Source of the DNA: Parabacteroides sp. An277 | GTDB lineage: Bacteria; Bacteroidota; Bacteroidia; Bacteroidales; Tannerellaceae | DNA length: 64,000 nt | Direction of reading: 5' to 3' | Assembly (NCBI RefSeq): GCF_002159645.1 | Contig: NZ_NFJB01000002.1 | Location: forward strand, 1 to 64,000 | Shown: in pieces, positions 8,260-17,519 of the stretch | Layout of the letters: each line of letters opens with the position of its first letter | Position numbering within the stretch: position 1 is the first letter of the stretch | Notes under the pieces: model-generated | What the model was told of the DNA's origin: nothing | Seen by the model: only the letters and a program-made list of their open reading frames with translations | The model's database searches: none | Program-made: the position numbers and the translations under genes

Positions 8260-8898
8260 TTATTTATCTGGATCCCAAGCTCCCGGATCTTTTCTCCACT
8301 CTTGCAATACGGCGATTTCCGATTCATCAATATAATCTGTGCGAACCGCTTCTTCCAATACTGCATCGTAGTTACTCAATGTATTTAATGTTACCTTCGC
8401 TTCCTTAAAAGCTTGTTGTGCTACCGGGAAACCATAGGTAAAAATAGCGACCATACCAATCACATCACATCCAAAATTACGAACGGCCTGCACCGCTTTG
8501 AGACTGCTTCCACCCGTCGAAACCAAATCTTCAATAATTACGACCTTCGAACCCGGCTTCAACTCTCCTTCTATTAGATTTTCCAAACCATGATCTTTTG
8601 GAGTCGAACGAATGTACACAAAAGGCAATCCTAATAAATCCGCCACCAAAGCACCTTGCGCAATAGCGCCGGTTGCCACACCCGCAATAGCATCTACATT
8701 TTCATACTTTTCGCTAACCATACGGGCTAATTCCAATTTGATGAAACTACGAACCTCCGGATAAGAAAGGGTTTTTCGATTGTCGTTATAAATCGGAGAT
8801 TTCCAACCTGAAGCCCAAGTAAAAGGATTAGCTGGCTGTAATTTAACAGCCTTAATCTTCAATAATTTCTCTGCTACTAATCTTTCCAGTGTTTTCAT
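8260..8898 (-). CDS. pyrE: orotate phosphoribosyltransferase
   Basis: A 212-residue cytosolic enzyme that transfers the phosphoribosyl group of PRPP to orotate, giving OMP (step 5 of UMP synthesis). It shows the PRPP-binding motif VVIIEDLVSTGGSS, the early substrate segment FTWASGWKSPIYNDNR and the flexible loop RSTPKDHGLE. ATG at 8898 (MKTLERL) was preferred to an upstream Met at 8913, since family members begin here. A TACTTTTG box at 8927-8934 on the minus strand could be its -7 element, but no good -33 element is at the right distance. Confidence 0.95.
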   Translation of the reverse strand: MKTLERLVAEKLLKIKAVKLQPANPFTWASGWKSPIYNDNRKTLSYPEVRSFIKLELARMVSEKYENVDAIAGVATGAIAQGALVADLLGLPFVYIRSTPKDHGLENLIEGELKPGSKVVIIEDLVSTGGSSLKAVQAVRNFGCDVIGMVAIFTYGFPVAQQAFKEAKVTLNTLSNYDAVLEEAVRTDYIDESEIAVLQEWRKDPGAWDPDK

Positions 8899-8999
8899 AC
8901 AATCCTCTATCATTTATATTGTTGTGCAAAAGTAACGAAACTCGCGGACAAAACGTGCCTATTTTTCGCTTTTATTTGAAAAACCTGCCGAAAAACATA

Positions 9000-9683
9000 T
9001 TATACTTGAGCTAAAGCAAATGCCATCAACCGGATTTCAGCTATTCCGTCTACCACAGAGGCACACGAATTAAAAGTAGCACCTGTCGTCAGCACATCGT
9101 CGACCAGCAATACACGCTTACCTTTCAAGGCTTCGTCTGAAATTAAGGTAAAAACCTCCTCCATGTTTGTCCAACGTTCGTATATATGCCGTCGCGTCTG
9201 CGTATCTGTCTTCACTTGACGAACGACCGATGTCGTATCAATAGGAATAGACAGCACCGAGGCGATGCCTTTTGCTATCCATTCGGCTTGATTGTAACCT
9301 CGTTGGCGTTTTTTCTTGGGATGGAGCGGTATCGGAAGTAAAATTTCAGCCTGGCAAAGCGGACTTTGTTCAGCTTGCAAGCGAAGAAAGGCCCATCGTC
9401 CCAACAAATAAGCCAACTCTTTGTTGCCATGATACTTCAAATCGTGTATCAACCGTTGGACAGACGAACCTTTTTCGTAGTGCAGATAAGCACGGGCATA
9501 TTGTATCTCCGACTTTCCAGCAAACCACGAATCAACTCTTTGTTGGCTTTCATAACGAATGTAGGGCAAACGAGCGAGGCAATGCAGACAAATCTGTTCT
9601 TCCCCTTTAATCAAGGGCCGACTACAAAGTATACATAAACGCGGATAAAATAGATTTACGATGTCATTCCATAGTTGTTTCAT
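9000..9683 (-). CDS. comF: ComF-family phosphoribosyltransferase-like protein
   Basis: A 227-residue protein. The N-terminal double zinc-ribbon shows CILC and CLHC pairs. A type I phosphoribosyltransferase fold follows, with the PRPP motif LLVDDVLTTGATF near the C-terminus and the family segment QRGYNQAEWIAKGIA. Relatives act in DNA uptake in competent species, but in Bacteroidetes the role is not established. Its start lies 20 nt inside the end of recX, so prmC-recX-comF form a tightly packed operon. Confidence 0.85.
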   Translation of the reverse strand: MKQLWNDIVNLFYPRLCILCSRPLIKGEEQICLHCLARLPYIRYESQQRVDSWFAGKSEIQYARAYLHYEKGSSVQRLIHDLKYHGNKELAYLLGRWAFLRLQAEQSPLCQAEILLPIPLHPKKKRQRGYNQAEWIAKGIASVLSIPIDTTSVVRQVKTDTQTRRHIYERWTNMEEVFTLISDEALKGKRVLLVDDVLTTGATFNSCASVVDGIAEIRLMAFALAQV

Positions 9684-10158
9684 AGTCTTCGGTATTATTT
9701 AAGAGTTTGCGGATACAAACATTCGCTTCTTGCACCGAAAAGCCTCGCCCGGCTGCAAAGCGAAGAAGTTTATAATACCGCTCGCGGTCGTCTTTTGCCT
9801 TCAATGTCTTCAACTTGGTTTTCAACAAAGCAACCAAATCGGACATATAGGATTCTTCCGAAAGGCTCTCCAAGGCATCTTCGATATAAGCCGGAGGGAT
9901 TGCCTTTTTACGAAGTTCATAATCAATCTTCACTTTGCCCCAATGGTTGAAACGGAACTTATCGTTGACAAACGCACGGGCAAAACGCTGCTCGTCAAGG
10001 AAACCCTCGTGAAGCAAACGCGCCACAATCCGATCAGCTTCCTCGGGTTGGAGCGTCGTGGCCTCCAGTTTCTTTCGTACTTCCTGCACGCATCGTTCGG
10101 CCGACGAGCAATAAGCGGCCATCCGGCGTAACATTTCTGGTTCGTTTACCTCTTTCAT
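9664..10158 (-). CDS. recX: regulatory protein RecX
   Basis: A 164-residue, mostly helical cytosolic protein made of RecX three-helix repeats, with the conserved segment LLHEGFLDEQRFARAFVNDKFR. RecX proteins bind RecA filaments and limit recombinase activity. There is no recA nearby. The start overlaps the prmC stop (ATGA at 10155-10158) and the end overlaps comF. Confidence 0.85.
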   Translation of the reverse strand: MKEVNEPEMLRRMAAYCSSAERCVQEVRKKLEATTLQPEEADRIVARLLHEGFLDEQRFARAFVNDKFRFNHWGKVKIDYELRKKAIPPAYIEDALESLSEESYMSDLVALLKTKLKTLKAKDDRERYYKLLRFAAGRGFSVQEANVCIRKLLNNTEDYETTME

Positions 10159-11003
10159 CTGCCTGCTTTTATAATTCGGTCTTTGCCGTAAAAATCCTGT
10201 ATCAATTCAATTTCCCTATAGCCTGTTTCCTCCAGAAGCCTTTTCACCTGCAGGCCACATTGCTCATTGATCTCGAAGTAGAGCATGCCGCCTTCCGAAA
10301 GGTGCTCCCGCCCCAACCGGGCCATGCGGCGATAGAAAAGCAAAGGGTCATCGTCTGGGACAAAAAGTGCCTTTGCCGGTTCATAATCCAACACGTTGCG
10401 CGCCATCGTGGCCTTCTCCTTTTCCATCACATAAGGCGGATTGCTCACCAGGGCATCATATACGCCCAACAGATGGTCGGCTTCCTCAGACAAGATATCT
10501 TGGTGAATCCATTTCACGGAAACTTGGTTTCGCTCCGCATTCAACCGGGCGATGCGCAACGCCTCCTCGGAAATATCCACCCCCGACACCTGCGCTTCAG
10601 GCAATTCAGCCGCTAATGAGATAGCAATGCAACCGCTTCCCGTCCCAATGTCCAACAACTTCGTCGGACGATGCGCTTGCGTTTCTATCACAAGACACAC
10701 CAACTCCCACGTCTCCGGACGCGGAATCAAGACGCCAGGCGCCACTTGAAACGTCCGTCCTCCAAACTCCGCCTCGCCTATTATATATTGTATAGGTTCA
10801 TAAGCCAACAGCCGTCCGACCGCTTCATGCACCCGCGCTTCCGCCTCGTCGGGCACCGGTTCGTCCGACCATAAGAGCCGATGAGCCGTCACCTGACCCA
10901 ACTTTTCCAAAAGCCAGCGTGTTAGTTCGCGAATCTCCGTCGGCGTATACCGTTCCGCCAGTTTCGTCCGGATATAAAACCTTATGTCTCCAATTGTAGC
11001 CAT
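10155..11003 (-). CDS. prmC: release factor glutamine methyltransferase
   Basis: A 282-residue SAM-dependent enzyme that methylates the glutamine of the GGQ motif in peptide-chain release factors. It has the SAM motif LLDIGTGSGCIAISLA and the catalytic NPPY (SNPPYVMEKE). The N-terminal helical domain (YTPTEIRELTRWLLEKL) is intact. The start at 11003 (MATIGDIRFY) is preferred because the 17 upstream residues are basic and unlike the family. It is the first gene of the prmC-recX-comF operon. Confidence 0.92.
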   Translation of the reverse strand: MATIGDIRFYIRTKLAERYTPTEIRELTRWLLEKLGQVTAHRLLWSDEPVPDEAEARVHEAVGRLLAYEPIQYIIGEAEFGGRTFQVAPGVLIPRPETWELVCLVIETQAHRPTKLLDIGTGSGCIAISLAAELPEAQVSGVDISEEALRIARLNAERNQVSVKWIHQDILSEEADHLLGVYDALVSNPPYVMEKEKATMARNVLDYEPAKALFVPDDDPLLFYRRMARLGREHLSEGGMLYFEINEQCGLQVKRLLEETGYREIELIQDFYGKDRIIKAGR

Positions 11004-11174
11004 CGCTTCTTTTCTGCATCTTTTCCTAAAAGCATACCCGGCAAAGATACGCAAATAAACCCATAGATTACCTACCTCCCGCGCTTATTCTCCCGCAAAA
11101 AATACAAAAGCCTGCTTGGAAACTTCCGTCCCTGCCTATGAAAACTTCTTTTGCCTATTACCTATTCTTCACGT

Positions 11175-11246
11175 ATCGACGATGTTTACACAAATATCGT
11201 CGATATTTATATATCTTTAGGCTAAAGATAAAGAAATATCGACGAT
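11175..11246. promoter_or_regulatory. three ATCG(A/T)CGAT boxes in the prmC/NigD intergenic region
   Basis: ATCGACGAT occurs at 11175-11183 and 11238-11246, and its complement ATCGTCGAT at 11196-11204, each set in AT-rich flanks. The outer copies form an inverted arrangement (CGTATCGACGAT / ATCGACGATACG). The 348-nt gap holds this and a terminator. It could be an operator for prmC or a hairpin. The rest of the gap (11055-11160, 11250-11330) shows nothing recognisable. Confidence 0.45.
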
Positions 11247-11331
11247 ACGTAAAGAAAAGATAGGTACAAATACAAGTTTTCTCGCCTGGCAAAGAAATTT
11301 TTGCCAATTACCAAAGACTTTACACAAGAAA

Positions 11332-11357
11332 CGCAAGGTGCCTCACGATACCTTGCG
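11332..11357 (-). terminator. terminator after the NigD-like gene
   Basis: Perfect 8-bp stem CGCAAGGT/ACCTTGCG with a 10-nt loop, followed on the minus strand by TTTCTT. It lies 45 nt past the stop of the NigD-like lipoprotein gene. Confidence 0.6.
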
Positions 11358-11402
11358 CTTGAACTAAATACAAAATAAAAGTTATGTGGGAAGGTTTGTT
11401 CT

Positions 11403-12137
11403 TTACTTCCATGAATTATTAATTCCAGGCTCGTAATTGTCTATCGAGAAATCACCTTGGCTTGCCGGGCGCGAATTATAAGGCAACGTGTACTCCTTTT
11501 CGCCCTCAAACGTATGCACCCGAACCGTAAGCGTTACATCTTCACCGCCTGTATCGGGAAGCGAAGCCAAATCGAAAGCTACCAAACCACGGGCGCTATA
11601 AAGCGCATCGTCGTCGTAAGCATTATGGCGGAATTCCAATACATAAGGTAAACTATCCTTTTCGGCCACGGGAACTAAATTAATGTAATGCGCAATGCCC
11701 CGATTGCCAAAATTAGCCCCAAAGCAAACATTCAAATAACCGCCTCCAATTCCTATCGCTTCAATCTGCACCGGGTCGGTACCATAAATAGAATCATTGG
11801 CAGCACCTTCATAACGCGCGATGTTTTTCGTCAAGATATTCTCAATCCAATTCACCTTGATACCATGGCTGAAGCCCGGAATCGAATCAGAAAGCAACGT
11901 ATAATTGACCGAAGCACGCGTATGCGACGGGACATAATCCATTTCATTAGAAGCGAAAGGCCAAAGTGTCTCGCCATTATCACGCAATAAATAATAAGTA
12001 TTTCCTTCCGGAACAACAGTCAACACTTCCACTGTAAAGTTTCCTAAATCGTATCCATCCTCATCCGAACAAGACGTGAATGCCAGCAAGCTCCACGCCA
12101 TCAACCCCATCAGGATAATCCATCTTGTTAGTTTCAT
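11403..12137 (-). CDS. NigD-like lipoprotein
   Basis: A 244-residue protein. Signal peptide and lipobox MAWSLLAFTSCSDEDG show a lipoprotein with Asp-Glu just after the cysteine, suggesting the outer membrane or cell surface. Two beta-rich halves follow, including GNTYYLLRDNGETLWP and VAFDLASLP, as in the NigD/NigD-like family. The family name comes from a Bacteroides bacteriocin locus, but most members are not tied to bacteriocins and the function is unknown. Genes upstream are lpxB and surE, 80 nt away. Confidence 0.8.
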   Translation of the reverse strand: MKLTRWIILMGLMAWSLLAFTSCSDEDGYDLGNFTVEVLTVVPEGNTYYLLRDNGETLWPFASNEMDYVPSHTRASVNYTLLSDSIPGFSHGIKVNWIENILTKNIARYEGAANDSIYGTDPVQIEAIGIGGGYLNVCFGANFGNRGIAHYINLVPVAEKDSLPYVLEFRHNAYDDDALYSARGLVAFDLASLPDTGGEDVTLTVRVHTFEGEKEYTLPYNSRPASQGDFSIDNYEPGINNSWK

Positions 12138-12216
12138 ACTGCTTTTATTTATCAGGTTACGCTTAAAAAGACGTATTTGTCAAATACTATGCTGCATTCC
12201 ATTTCTTAAAAAGAAG

Positions 12217-13347
12217 TTAAGAACGCAGACGATGCACGATAAGCGAGGCGGCCCGTGCCGAAGCTCCCGGCTTGCCCAATTGCTGAAGCATCGTCTCGTA
12301 TCCCTCCAAGAGGCGCATGCAATAAGCCTTATCCGTAAGGATACGTTCCAATTCTTCGGTGATGTTCTTTTCCGAAAAACGAGCTCCGAAGAGTTCTTGC
12401 ACCACTTCGCGTCCGGCGATGAGATTGACCAATGAGATATAAGGCGTATGAAAGAAATGACGGAAGACGAAATTAACCAACCGCCCGCCCTTCACATAAT
12501 AACATACGACTTGCGGAACACGGAATAGTGCCGTCTCAAGTGTAGCCGTACCGGACGTAACCAACGCTACCGCACTATGTTGAAGCAACGGATAGGTTTG
12601 CCCAAACAGGACTTTCGCTTGATTTCCGCCCAAGAATGGCTTATATTCGTCCGGATGTATGCCTGGAGCTCCAGCAATAACGGCTTGAAATTGCGGGAAA
12701 CGGGCTGCCACACGGAGCATGGTAGGCAGATTATCCCGAATTTCTTGGCGCCGACTTCCGGCCACAAGTGCCAGGATAGGTTTATCTTCCAGTTGGTTCG
12801 TGCGAAGGAAATGGACGCGGTCAACGGCTCTCGCCTGATAGCCCGCTACGGAATCAAGCGAAGGATTGCCTACGTAATCCACCTCATAATTTAACTTCCG
12901 GAAGAAAGCGGGTTCGAAAGGCAAAATGGAATAAATATAATCCACATACTTCCGAAAAGCTTTGATACGGTATTGCTTCCAGGCCCAAATCTTCGGAGAG
13001 ATATAATAATGAACCGGCAGATGCAATACCGTCTTAACAAACTTAGCCATCTTCAGATTGAAACCGGGATAATCTACCAGAATCACTACATCCGGAGCAT
13101 ATTGACGAATGTCTTCTTGACAGAGTTTCATATTACGCAAGATGGTACGGAGATTCATCAATACCGGAATGAAACCCATAAACGCCATCTCGCGATAATG
13201 CTTGACAAGCGTTCCTCCTACGGATTGCATCAAATCGCCACCTAAGAAACGAAAATCAGCCTCTGCATCCTCCGCTTGAAGTGCCCGCATCAAATTGGAG
13301 GCGTGCAAATCGCCGGAAGCTTCCCCGGCTATAAGATAGTATTTCAT
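12217..13347 (-). CDS. lpxB: lipid-A-disaccharide synthase
   Basis: A 376-residue GT19 glycosyltransferase that joins UDP-diacylglucosamine and lipid X into the lipid A disaccharide on the cytoplasmic face. Motifs include the N-terminal GEASGDLHASNLMRAL, VDYPGFNLKMAKF and the nucleotide-sugar region ALVTSGTATLETALF. It is full length. It starts 13 nt downstream of surE, an arrangement seen widely in Bacteroidetes, so the two are cotranscribed. Confidence 0.95.
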   Translation of the reverse strand: MKYYLIAGEASGDLHASNLMRALQAEDAEADFRFLGGDLMQSVGGTLVKHYREMAFMGFIPVLMNLRTILRNMKLCQEDIRQYAPDVVILVDYPGFNLKMAKFVKTVLHLPVHYYISPKIWAWKQYRIKAFRKYVDYIYSILPFEPAFFRKLNYEVDYVGNPSLDSVAGYQARAVDRVHFLRTNQLEDKPILALVAGSRRQEIRDNLPTMLRVAARFPQFQAVIAGAPGIHPDEYKPFLGGNQAKVLFGQTYPLLQHSAVALVTSGTATLETALFRVPQVVCYYVKGGRLVNFVFRHFFHTPYISLVNLIAGREVVQELFGARFSEKNITEELERILTDKAYCMRLLEGYETMLQQLGKPGASARAASLIVHRLRS

Positions 13348-13360
13348 CGACAGGATCAGA

Positions 13361-14125
13361 TTAAAGATGCCAATCTTTCAAGGTAGACAGGAACGTATAA
13401 TCCGTGACGTCTATCTTGCAAGGCACCAACGTCGCATAACCTTCGTCGAGGCAACGCATATCGTTATCCTCTTTCATATCATCATTTCGAAACTCGCCGG
13501 TAAGCCAGTAAACGGGATGTCCACCTCCATCTTCTCCGTGTTTGAATTCTTTAATCCAGCGACCATCCGCTTGATGGCATACCTTCAGACCTTTCACGGG
13601 AATAAGTCGAGGGACATTCAAGTTAAGATAGGTGCCGTGCGGTAATCCTTCAGCCAATACTTTCTCCGCTAAAACTCGTCCAAGGCGAGCACATTCTGTA
13701 AAGTCGGCATCTGGATGGTGATCTAAAAGCGATACGCCCATTGATGGCACGCCAAAAATACACCCTTCGGCCGTAGCGCCCATCGTTCCGGAATAATTTA
13801 CGCATATAGCCATATTCCCTCCATGATTAATACCCGAGACCAGCAAATCCGGTTCGCGTTCGAGCACTTCGTTAATAGCCAGCTTCACGCAATCGACCGG
13901 CGTCCCTGTACAACTATATATTGTCAAGTCTTCTTCTTTCTGCTCTACCTTATATTTAATAGGTACCAGCGAGGTAATAGCACTCGACATACCCGAACGA
14001 GGCCCGTCTGGTGCCATAACCACCAAATCGCCTAATCCTTTTAAAGCTTTTATCAACTCATGGATTCCTTTCGCTTGAAATCCGTCGTCGTTTGTTATCA
14101 ATATTAAGGGTTTCTTTCTTGTCAT
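13361..14125 (-). CDS. surE: 5'/3'-nucleotidase SurE
   Basis: A 254-residue cytosolic metal-dependent phosphatase acting on nucleoside monophosphates. The metal site is visible: LITNDDG near the N-terminus, the serine of [11 protein letters not shown] and the asparagine of SGINHGGN. It is the first gene of surE-lpxB. Its start faces trmB across a short divergent region of about 65 nt. Confidence 0.93.
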   Translation of the reverse strand: MTRKKPLILITNDDGFQAKGIHELIKALKGLGDLVVMAPDGPRSGMSSAITSLVPIKYKVEQKEEDLTIYSCTGTPVDCVKLAINEVLEREPDLLVSGINHGGNMAICVNYSGTMGATAEGCIFGVPSMGVSLLDHHPDADFTECARLGRVLAEKVLAEGLPHGTYLNLNVPRLIPVKGLKVCHQADGRWIKEFKHGEDGGGHPVYWLTGEFRNDDMKEDNDMRCLDEGYATLVPCKIDVTDYTFLSTLKDWHL

Positions 14126-14154
14126 ATTTTTTCCTTTCTGTTTATGCTTTTAGG

Positions 14155-14186
14155 TTGGCAAAGGTAGAAAAAAGGTATTATCTTTG
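14155..14186 (+). promoter_or_regulatory. promoter of trmB-mrp, giving an apparently leaderless mRNA
   Basis: -33 TTG at 14155-14157, 21-nt spacer, -7 TATCTTTG at 14179-14186. Only four bases separate the -7 box from the trmB ATG, so the transcript should begin at or next to the start codon. Confidence 0.65.
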
Positions 14187-14190
14187 CGAC

Positions 14191-14949
14191 ATGGGAAAGA
14201 ATAAATTAGCGAAATTTGACGACATGGCGGGTTATCCGCATGTATTTCAGTATCCTTTTAGTGTGTTGCAGGCAGAAGGTTTTCCGATGCGCGGACATTG
14301 GAACGAGCAATTCTTCCACAACGACCACCCGATTGTACTCGAATTGGGATGCGGCAAGGGAGAATATACCGTGGGTTTGGGGCGATTGTTTCCAGAAAAA
14401 AATTTCATTGGTGTAGATATCAAAGGGGCGCGTATGTGGAGCGGCGCAAAGGAATCGCTCGAAGCAGGCATGACGAACGTAGCGTTCCTCCGTACCAGCA
14501 TCGAACTGATTGCCCATTTCTTTGCGCCGGGCGAAGTGTCCGAAATTTGGATTACTTTCCCCGATCCACAAATGAAGAAAGTAAACAAACGACTCACGTC
14601 GACACGTTTTATGCGTCTTTACCGCGAAATCCTGTCAGGTGACGGACTTATCCATCTCAAGACTGACAGTAACTTTATGTTTACCTACACGTGCGAGATG
14701 GCGAAAGTCAATCATTATCCGATCCGAGTCTGTACAGACGACTTATATCATAGCGGCATGGCAAATGATATCCTTTCCATCCGTACCTATTACGAGCAGC
14801 AATGGTTGGACCGTGGCTTGAACATTAAATACATCCAGTTCGTATGCGAGCCACGCGAAACGCTCGTCGAACCGGATGTAGAAATCGAATATGATAGCTA
14901 CCGCAGCTTCAATCGAAGCAAACGAAGCGCGTTGGCGGCAGGAAAATGA
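14191..14949 (+). CDS. trmB: tRNA (guanine-N7-)-methyltransferase
   Basis: A 252-residue SAM-dependent enzyme forming m7G46 in tRNA. It has the SAM-binding [15 protein letters not shown], the acidic GVDIKGAR, and the family signature [18 protein letters not shown] at 14191 (MGKNKLAKF) is chosen because the reading frame upstream passes through the promoter and encodes no family sequence. The stop overlaps a possible ATG at 14946. It is cotranscribed with mrp. Confidence 0.92.
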   Translation: MGKNKLAKFDDMAGYPHVFQYPFSVLQAEGFPMRGHWNEQFFHNDHPIVLELGCGKGEYTVGLGRLFPEKNFIGVDIKGARMWSGAKESLEAGMTNVAFLRTSIELIAHFFAPGEVSEIWITFPDPQMKKVNKRLTSTRFMRLYREILSGDGLIHLKTDSNFMFTYTCEMAKVNHYPIRVCTDDLYHSGMANDILSIRTYYEQQWLDRGLNIKYIQFVCEPRETLVEPDVEIEYDSYRSFNRSKRSALAAGK

Positions 14950-14972
14950 AAATAATTAACACCTATAAAATT

Positions 14973-16082
14973 ATGACTCTTTATCCTCAATTAATTCTGG
15001 ATGCGCTCAAGACCGTGCGTTATCCGGGTACAGGCAAAGATTTGGTCGAGATGGGCATGGTAGAAGACAACATCCGTATTGACGGCATGAACGTCACCTT
15101 TTCTTTGCTCTTCGACAAACCGAACGATCCTTTTATCCGCTCGGTGGTAAAAGCTGCCGAAACGGCTATCCTTACGTATGTCAGTCCGGATGTTAATATC
15201 CGAAACAACATCACCGTCAAAGCACGCCAGTTGGCTCGCCCCGAACCAGACAAACTCTTACCCGAAGTGAAGAATATCATCGCTGTATCGTCGGGTAAAG
15301 GTGGTGTGGGCAAAAGTACCGTAGCGGCCAACCTCGCGGTTGCATTGGCTCAACTGGGGTATAAAGTCGGATTGCTGGATGCCGATATCTTCGGTCCTTC
15401 TCAGCCCAAGATGTTTCACCTCGAAGACGCACGTCCTTACATGGTAGAAGTGGATGGCCGCGAACTGATTGAACCAGCTGAAAACTATGGCGTGAAAATG
15501 CTTTCCATCGGCTTCTTTGTCAATAAGGAGGATGCCGTTCTTTGGCGTGGGGCAATGGCCAGCAATGCCTTGAAGCAATTAATTGGCGATGCGAATTGGG
15601 GAGATTTGGATTATTTCCTCATCGACCTTCCTCCTGGCACAAGCGACATTCATCTCACGATGGTGCAGACGCTCGCCATTACCGGCACCATTGTCGTCAG
15701 CACACCGCAAGAAGTGGCCTTAGCCGACGCCCGCAAAGGTATTAGCATGTTTACAGGCGAAAAGGTAAACGTCCCGGTGTTGGGTTTAATTGAAAATATG
15801 GCTTGGTTCACGCCGGCAGAATTACCTCACAACCGGTATTATATCTTCGGTAAAGAGGGTTGCAAACGGTTAGCGGAAGAGCTGCACGTCCCGCTCCTGG
15901 GCCAAATTCCGATTGTGCAAAGCATTTGCGAAGGAGGCGATAATGGCCAACCTGTCGCGTTGAACCCGGACAGCCTGACCGGCGCCGCTTTCCGAGACCT
16001 GGCAGCCAACCTGGTGGAGCAAATCGATTATCGAAATGCTCATCTGGCACCGACACAACGGGTCCATGTGACGAAGAAATAA
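14973..16082 (+). CDS. mrp: Mrp/NBP35-family iron-sulfur carrier ATPase
   Basis: A 369-residue protein. The N-terminal MIP18/DUF59 domain (about 1-90) is followed by a P-loop ATPase with the deviant Walker A SSGKGGVGKST and DADIFGPSQPKM. Family members carry and insert Fe-S clusters. The CxxC pair that binds the bridging cluster in many Mrp proteins is not present: the corresponding segment reads IENMAWFTPAELPHN. The start was set at MTLYPQL (14973). A more upstream ATG at 14946 overlaps the trmB stop and would add nine residues. Confidence 0.88.
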   Translation: MTLYPQLILDALKTVRYPGTGKDLVEMGMVEDNIRIDGMNVTFSLLFDKPNDPFIRSVVKAAETAILTYVSPDVNIRNNITVKARQLARPEPDKLLPEVKNIIAVSSGKGGVGKSTVAANLAVALAQLGYKVGLLDADIFGPSQPKMFHLEDARPYMVEVDGRELIEPAENYGVKMLSIGFFVNKEDAVLWRGAMASNALKQLIGDANWGDLDYFLIDLPPGTSDIHLTMVQTLAITGTIVVSTPQEVALADARKGISMFTGEKVNVPVLGLIENMAWFTPAELPHNRYYIFGKEGCKRLAEELHVPLLGQIPIVQSICEGGDNGQPVALNPDSLTGAAFRDLAANLVEQIDYRNAHLAPTQRVHVTKK

Positions 16083-16149
16083 TGCTATACACAAAGACTT
16101 AGAGGCACGGAACTTTCTTTTTAGGGAGAAAGCTCCCTGCTTCTGGCTT

Positions 16150-16509
16150 TCATCTCTCCCGCGTAATAGCCACATAATTCCGATACAACCAATCCTCATT
16201 TTCCTGCGAAGGTTCTAAATCAATGGTCTGGAGAGGCGAAAAGGTTATCAAATTATTCATGTAGCGCGACAAATAATCAATGTTGCCCATGTTTATTATA
16301 TTCTTCTCAGTCCACAATCTCAGCAAATTACCCATGGATTTATATACCTCAGGCGAAAGCAATAATTTGAAAACATCCAATTTCTCTGGAGAGTAACGCA
16401 CCTTCACATTGTCACCATCTACAATGATTAACCCAACGCTCAAACGTTCCGATATTTCCGGGCGAATTACACCATAAATAATGCTGTATGAAAACTTATC
16501 TTTCTTCAT
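16150..16509 (-). CDS. DUF3037-like protein, partner of the HipA-like kinase
   Basis: A 119-residue protein starting MKKDKFSYSIIYGVIRP. The opening strand, the ISERLSVGLIIVDGD segment and the small size resemble DUF3037. No signal peptide or catalytic motif is visible. Its start codon overlaps the stop of the kinase gene (ATGA, 16506-16509), so the two are translationally coupled and probably work together. The known family association is with HipA-like kinases; the biochemical role is unknown. It is AT-rich compared with mrp and lpxB. Confidence 0.65.
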   Translation of the reverse strand: MKKDKFSYSIIYGVIRPEISERLSVGLIIVDGDNVKVRYSPEKLDVFKLLLSPEVYKSMGNLLRLWTEKNIINMGNIDYLSRYMNNLITFSPLQTIDLEPSQENEDWLYRNYVAITRER

Positions 16510-17306
16510 GCTTGAAAATTCTGTATTAAACAATCTTTAAAATTCGACCATACTTCATCTAACCAAATAGAGTCAAATAGTTCGTGTAATTTATGTTCAA
16601 CTAACGATATACGCACATTCCACTCAGCAGGTATAGAGTGTAAGATAAAATCAACGCATTCATAACTTTCTTTGATATTAACTCTATAATATGCCTCCAT
16701 TTCATTTATCATTTTTCCTAATTGCACATCATTAGCATTCCTTTTCAAATGATGGAAAATATCCGCATATAGGATTGTATCTGTAGGCATCAATTGCGAA
16801 AGTGGATACTCGAAAGTCGAAGTATTGAATATACCTCCATAATCGATGGATATTAATGTACGATTCTGCATATCGTACAACAAATTAGCATTATTATACG
16901 TTCTATCTTCATTCGCTATCCAAAAGTCGAACAATGCGATTTTCAATAACTGCAACCACGTATTCAAATTGTTTTCTATCTCAATATACGTAGACGAAGT
17001 AACATCCATGACCCCTTGTAATTCTAAATATCCCCAACAAGGTGCGGACAAGTTTCGCGGTGTTTGTATTGCCGCCCAATGCTCCGTCTTTATTTGCACA
17101 AAAGCACAAGGAGGAGAAGCAATCTTCCATGCTTTGACAAACAAAGCCCCCACCAACTCGCTTACCAATTTGTACGCCGCCGAGGAGGAACGCATATACT
17201 TGCAGATATAGGCATTCATATCTGAGCATGTAACCAATACGGGTAATTCGCCAGTGTCATACTGCTTTTCTATTTCCTTTATACTATATAATTGGGGTAT
17301 CACCAT
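16506..17306 (-). CDS. HipA-like kinase (HipA family kinase, short form)
   Basis: A 266-residue protein starting MVIPQLYSIKEIEKQ (an upstream Met at 17369 is possible). The kinase core is seen in the C-terminal half: FWIANEDRTYNNANLL matches the HipA catalytic loop (NxDRxxxN) and SIDYGGIF the metal-binding DxG segment. The HipA N-terminal toxin subdomain and any HipB antitoxin gene are absent. Relatives in this short class pair with DUF3037 genes, as here. It is AT-rich relative to its neighbours, which suggests transfer. The substrate is unknown. Confidence 0.72.
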   Translation of the reverse strand: MVIPQLYSIKEIEKQYDTGELPVLVTCSDMNAYICKYMRSSSAAYKLVSELVGALFVKAWKIASPPCAFVQIKTEHWAAIQTPRNLSAPCWGYLELQGVMDVTSSTYIEIENNLNTWLQLLKIALFDFWIANEDRTYNNANLLYDMQNRTLISIDYGGIFNTSTFEYPLSQLMPTDTILYADIFHHLKRNANDVQLGKMINEMEAYYRVNIKESYECVDFILHSIPAEWNVRISLVEHKLHELFDSIWLDEVWSNFKDCLIQNFQA

Positions 17307-17519
17307 AAGCCGACCTTTCTTCCGCCACAAATTTAGTAAATATTCCGTCCCTCTGCAACATTCTTCCATATTGCGCTTGTATACAAAAACATAGTTTTAA
17401 TCGTTGGAAACTACGGTATCTTTTGCGTTTAAAACCGGTTTTTATCCTCCAAACCCTGGGGTTTCGTCCTCGAATCCCCTGCTTTCGGATAAGAACTCGA
17501 ATTTTTTTCTTTAAATCTC

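Noticed and set aside
16506-17369. Classical HipAB toxin-antitoxin pair
   Set aside because: There is no helix-turn-helix HipB gene, and the kinase lacks the HipA N-terminal subdomain. Only the kinase core and a DUF3037 partner are present.
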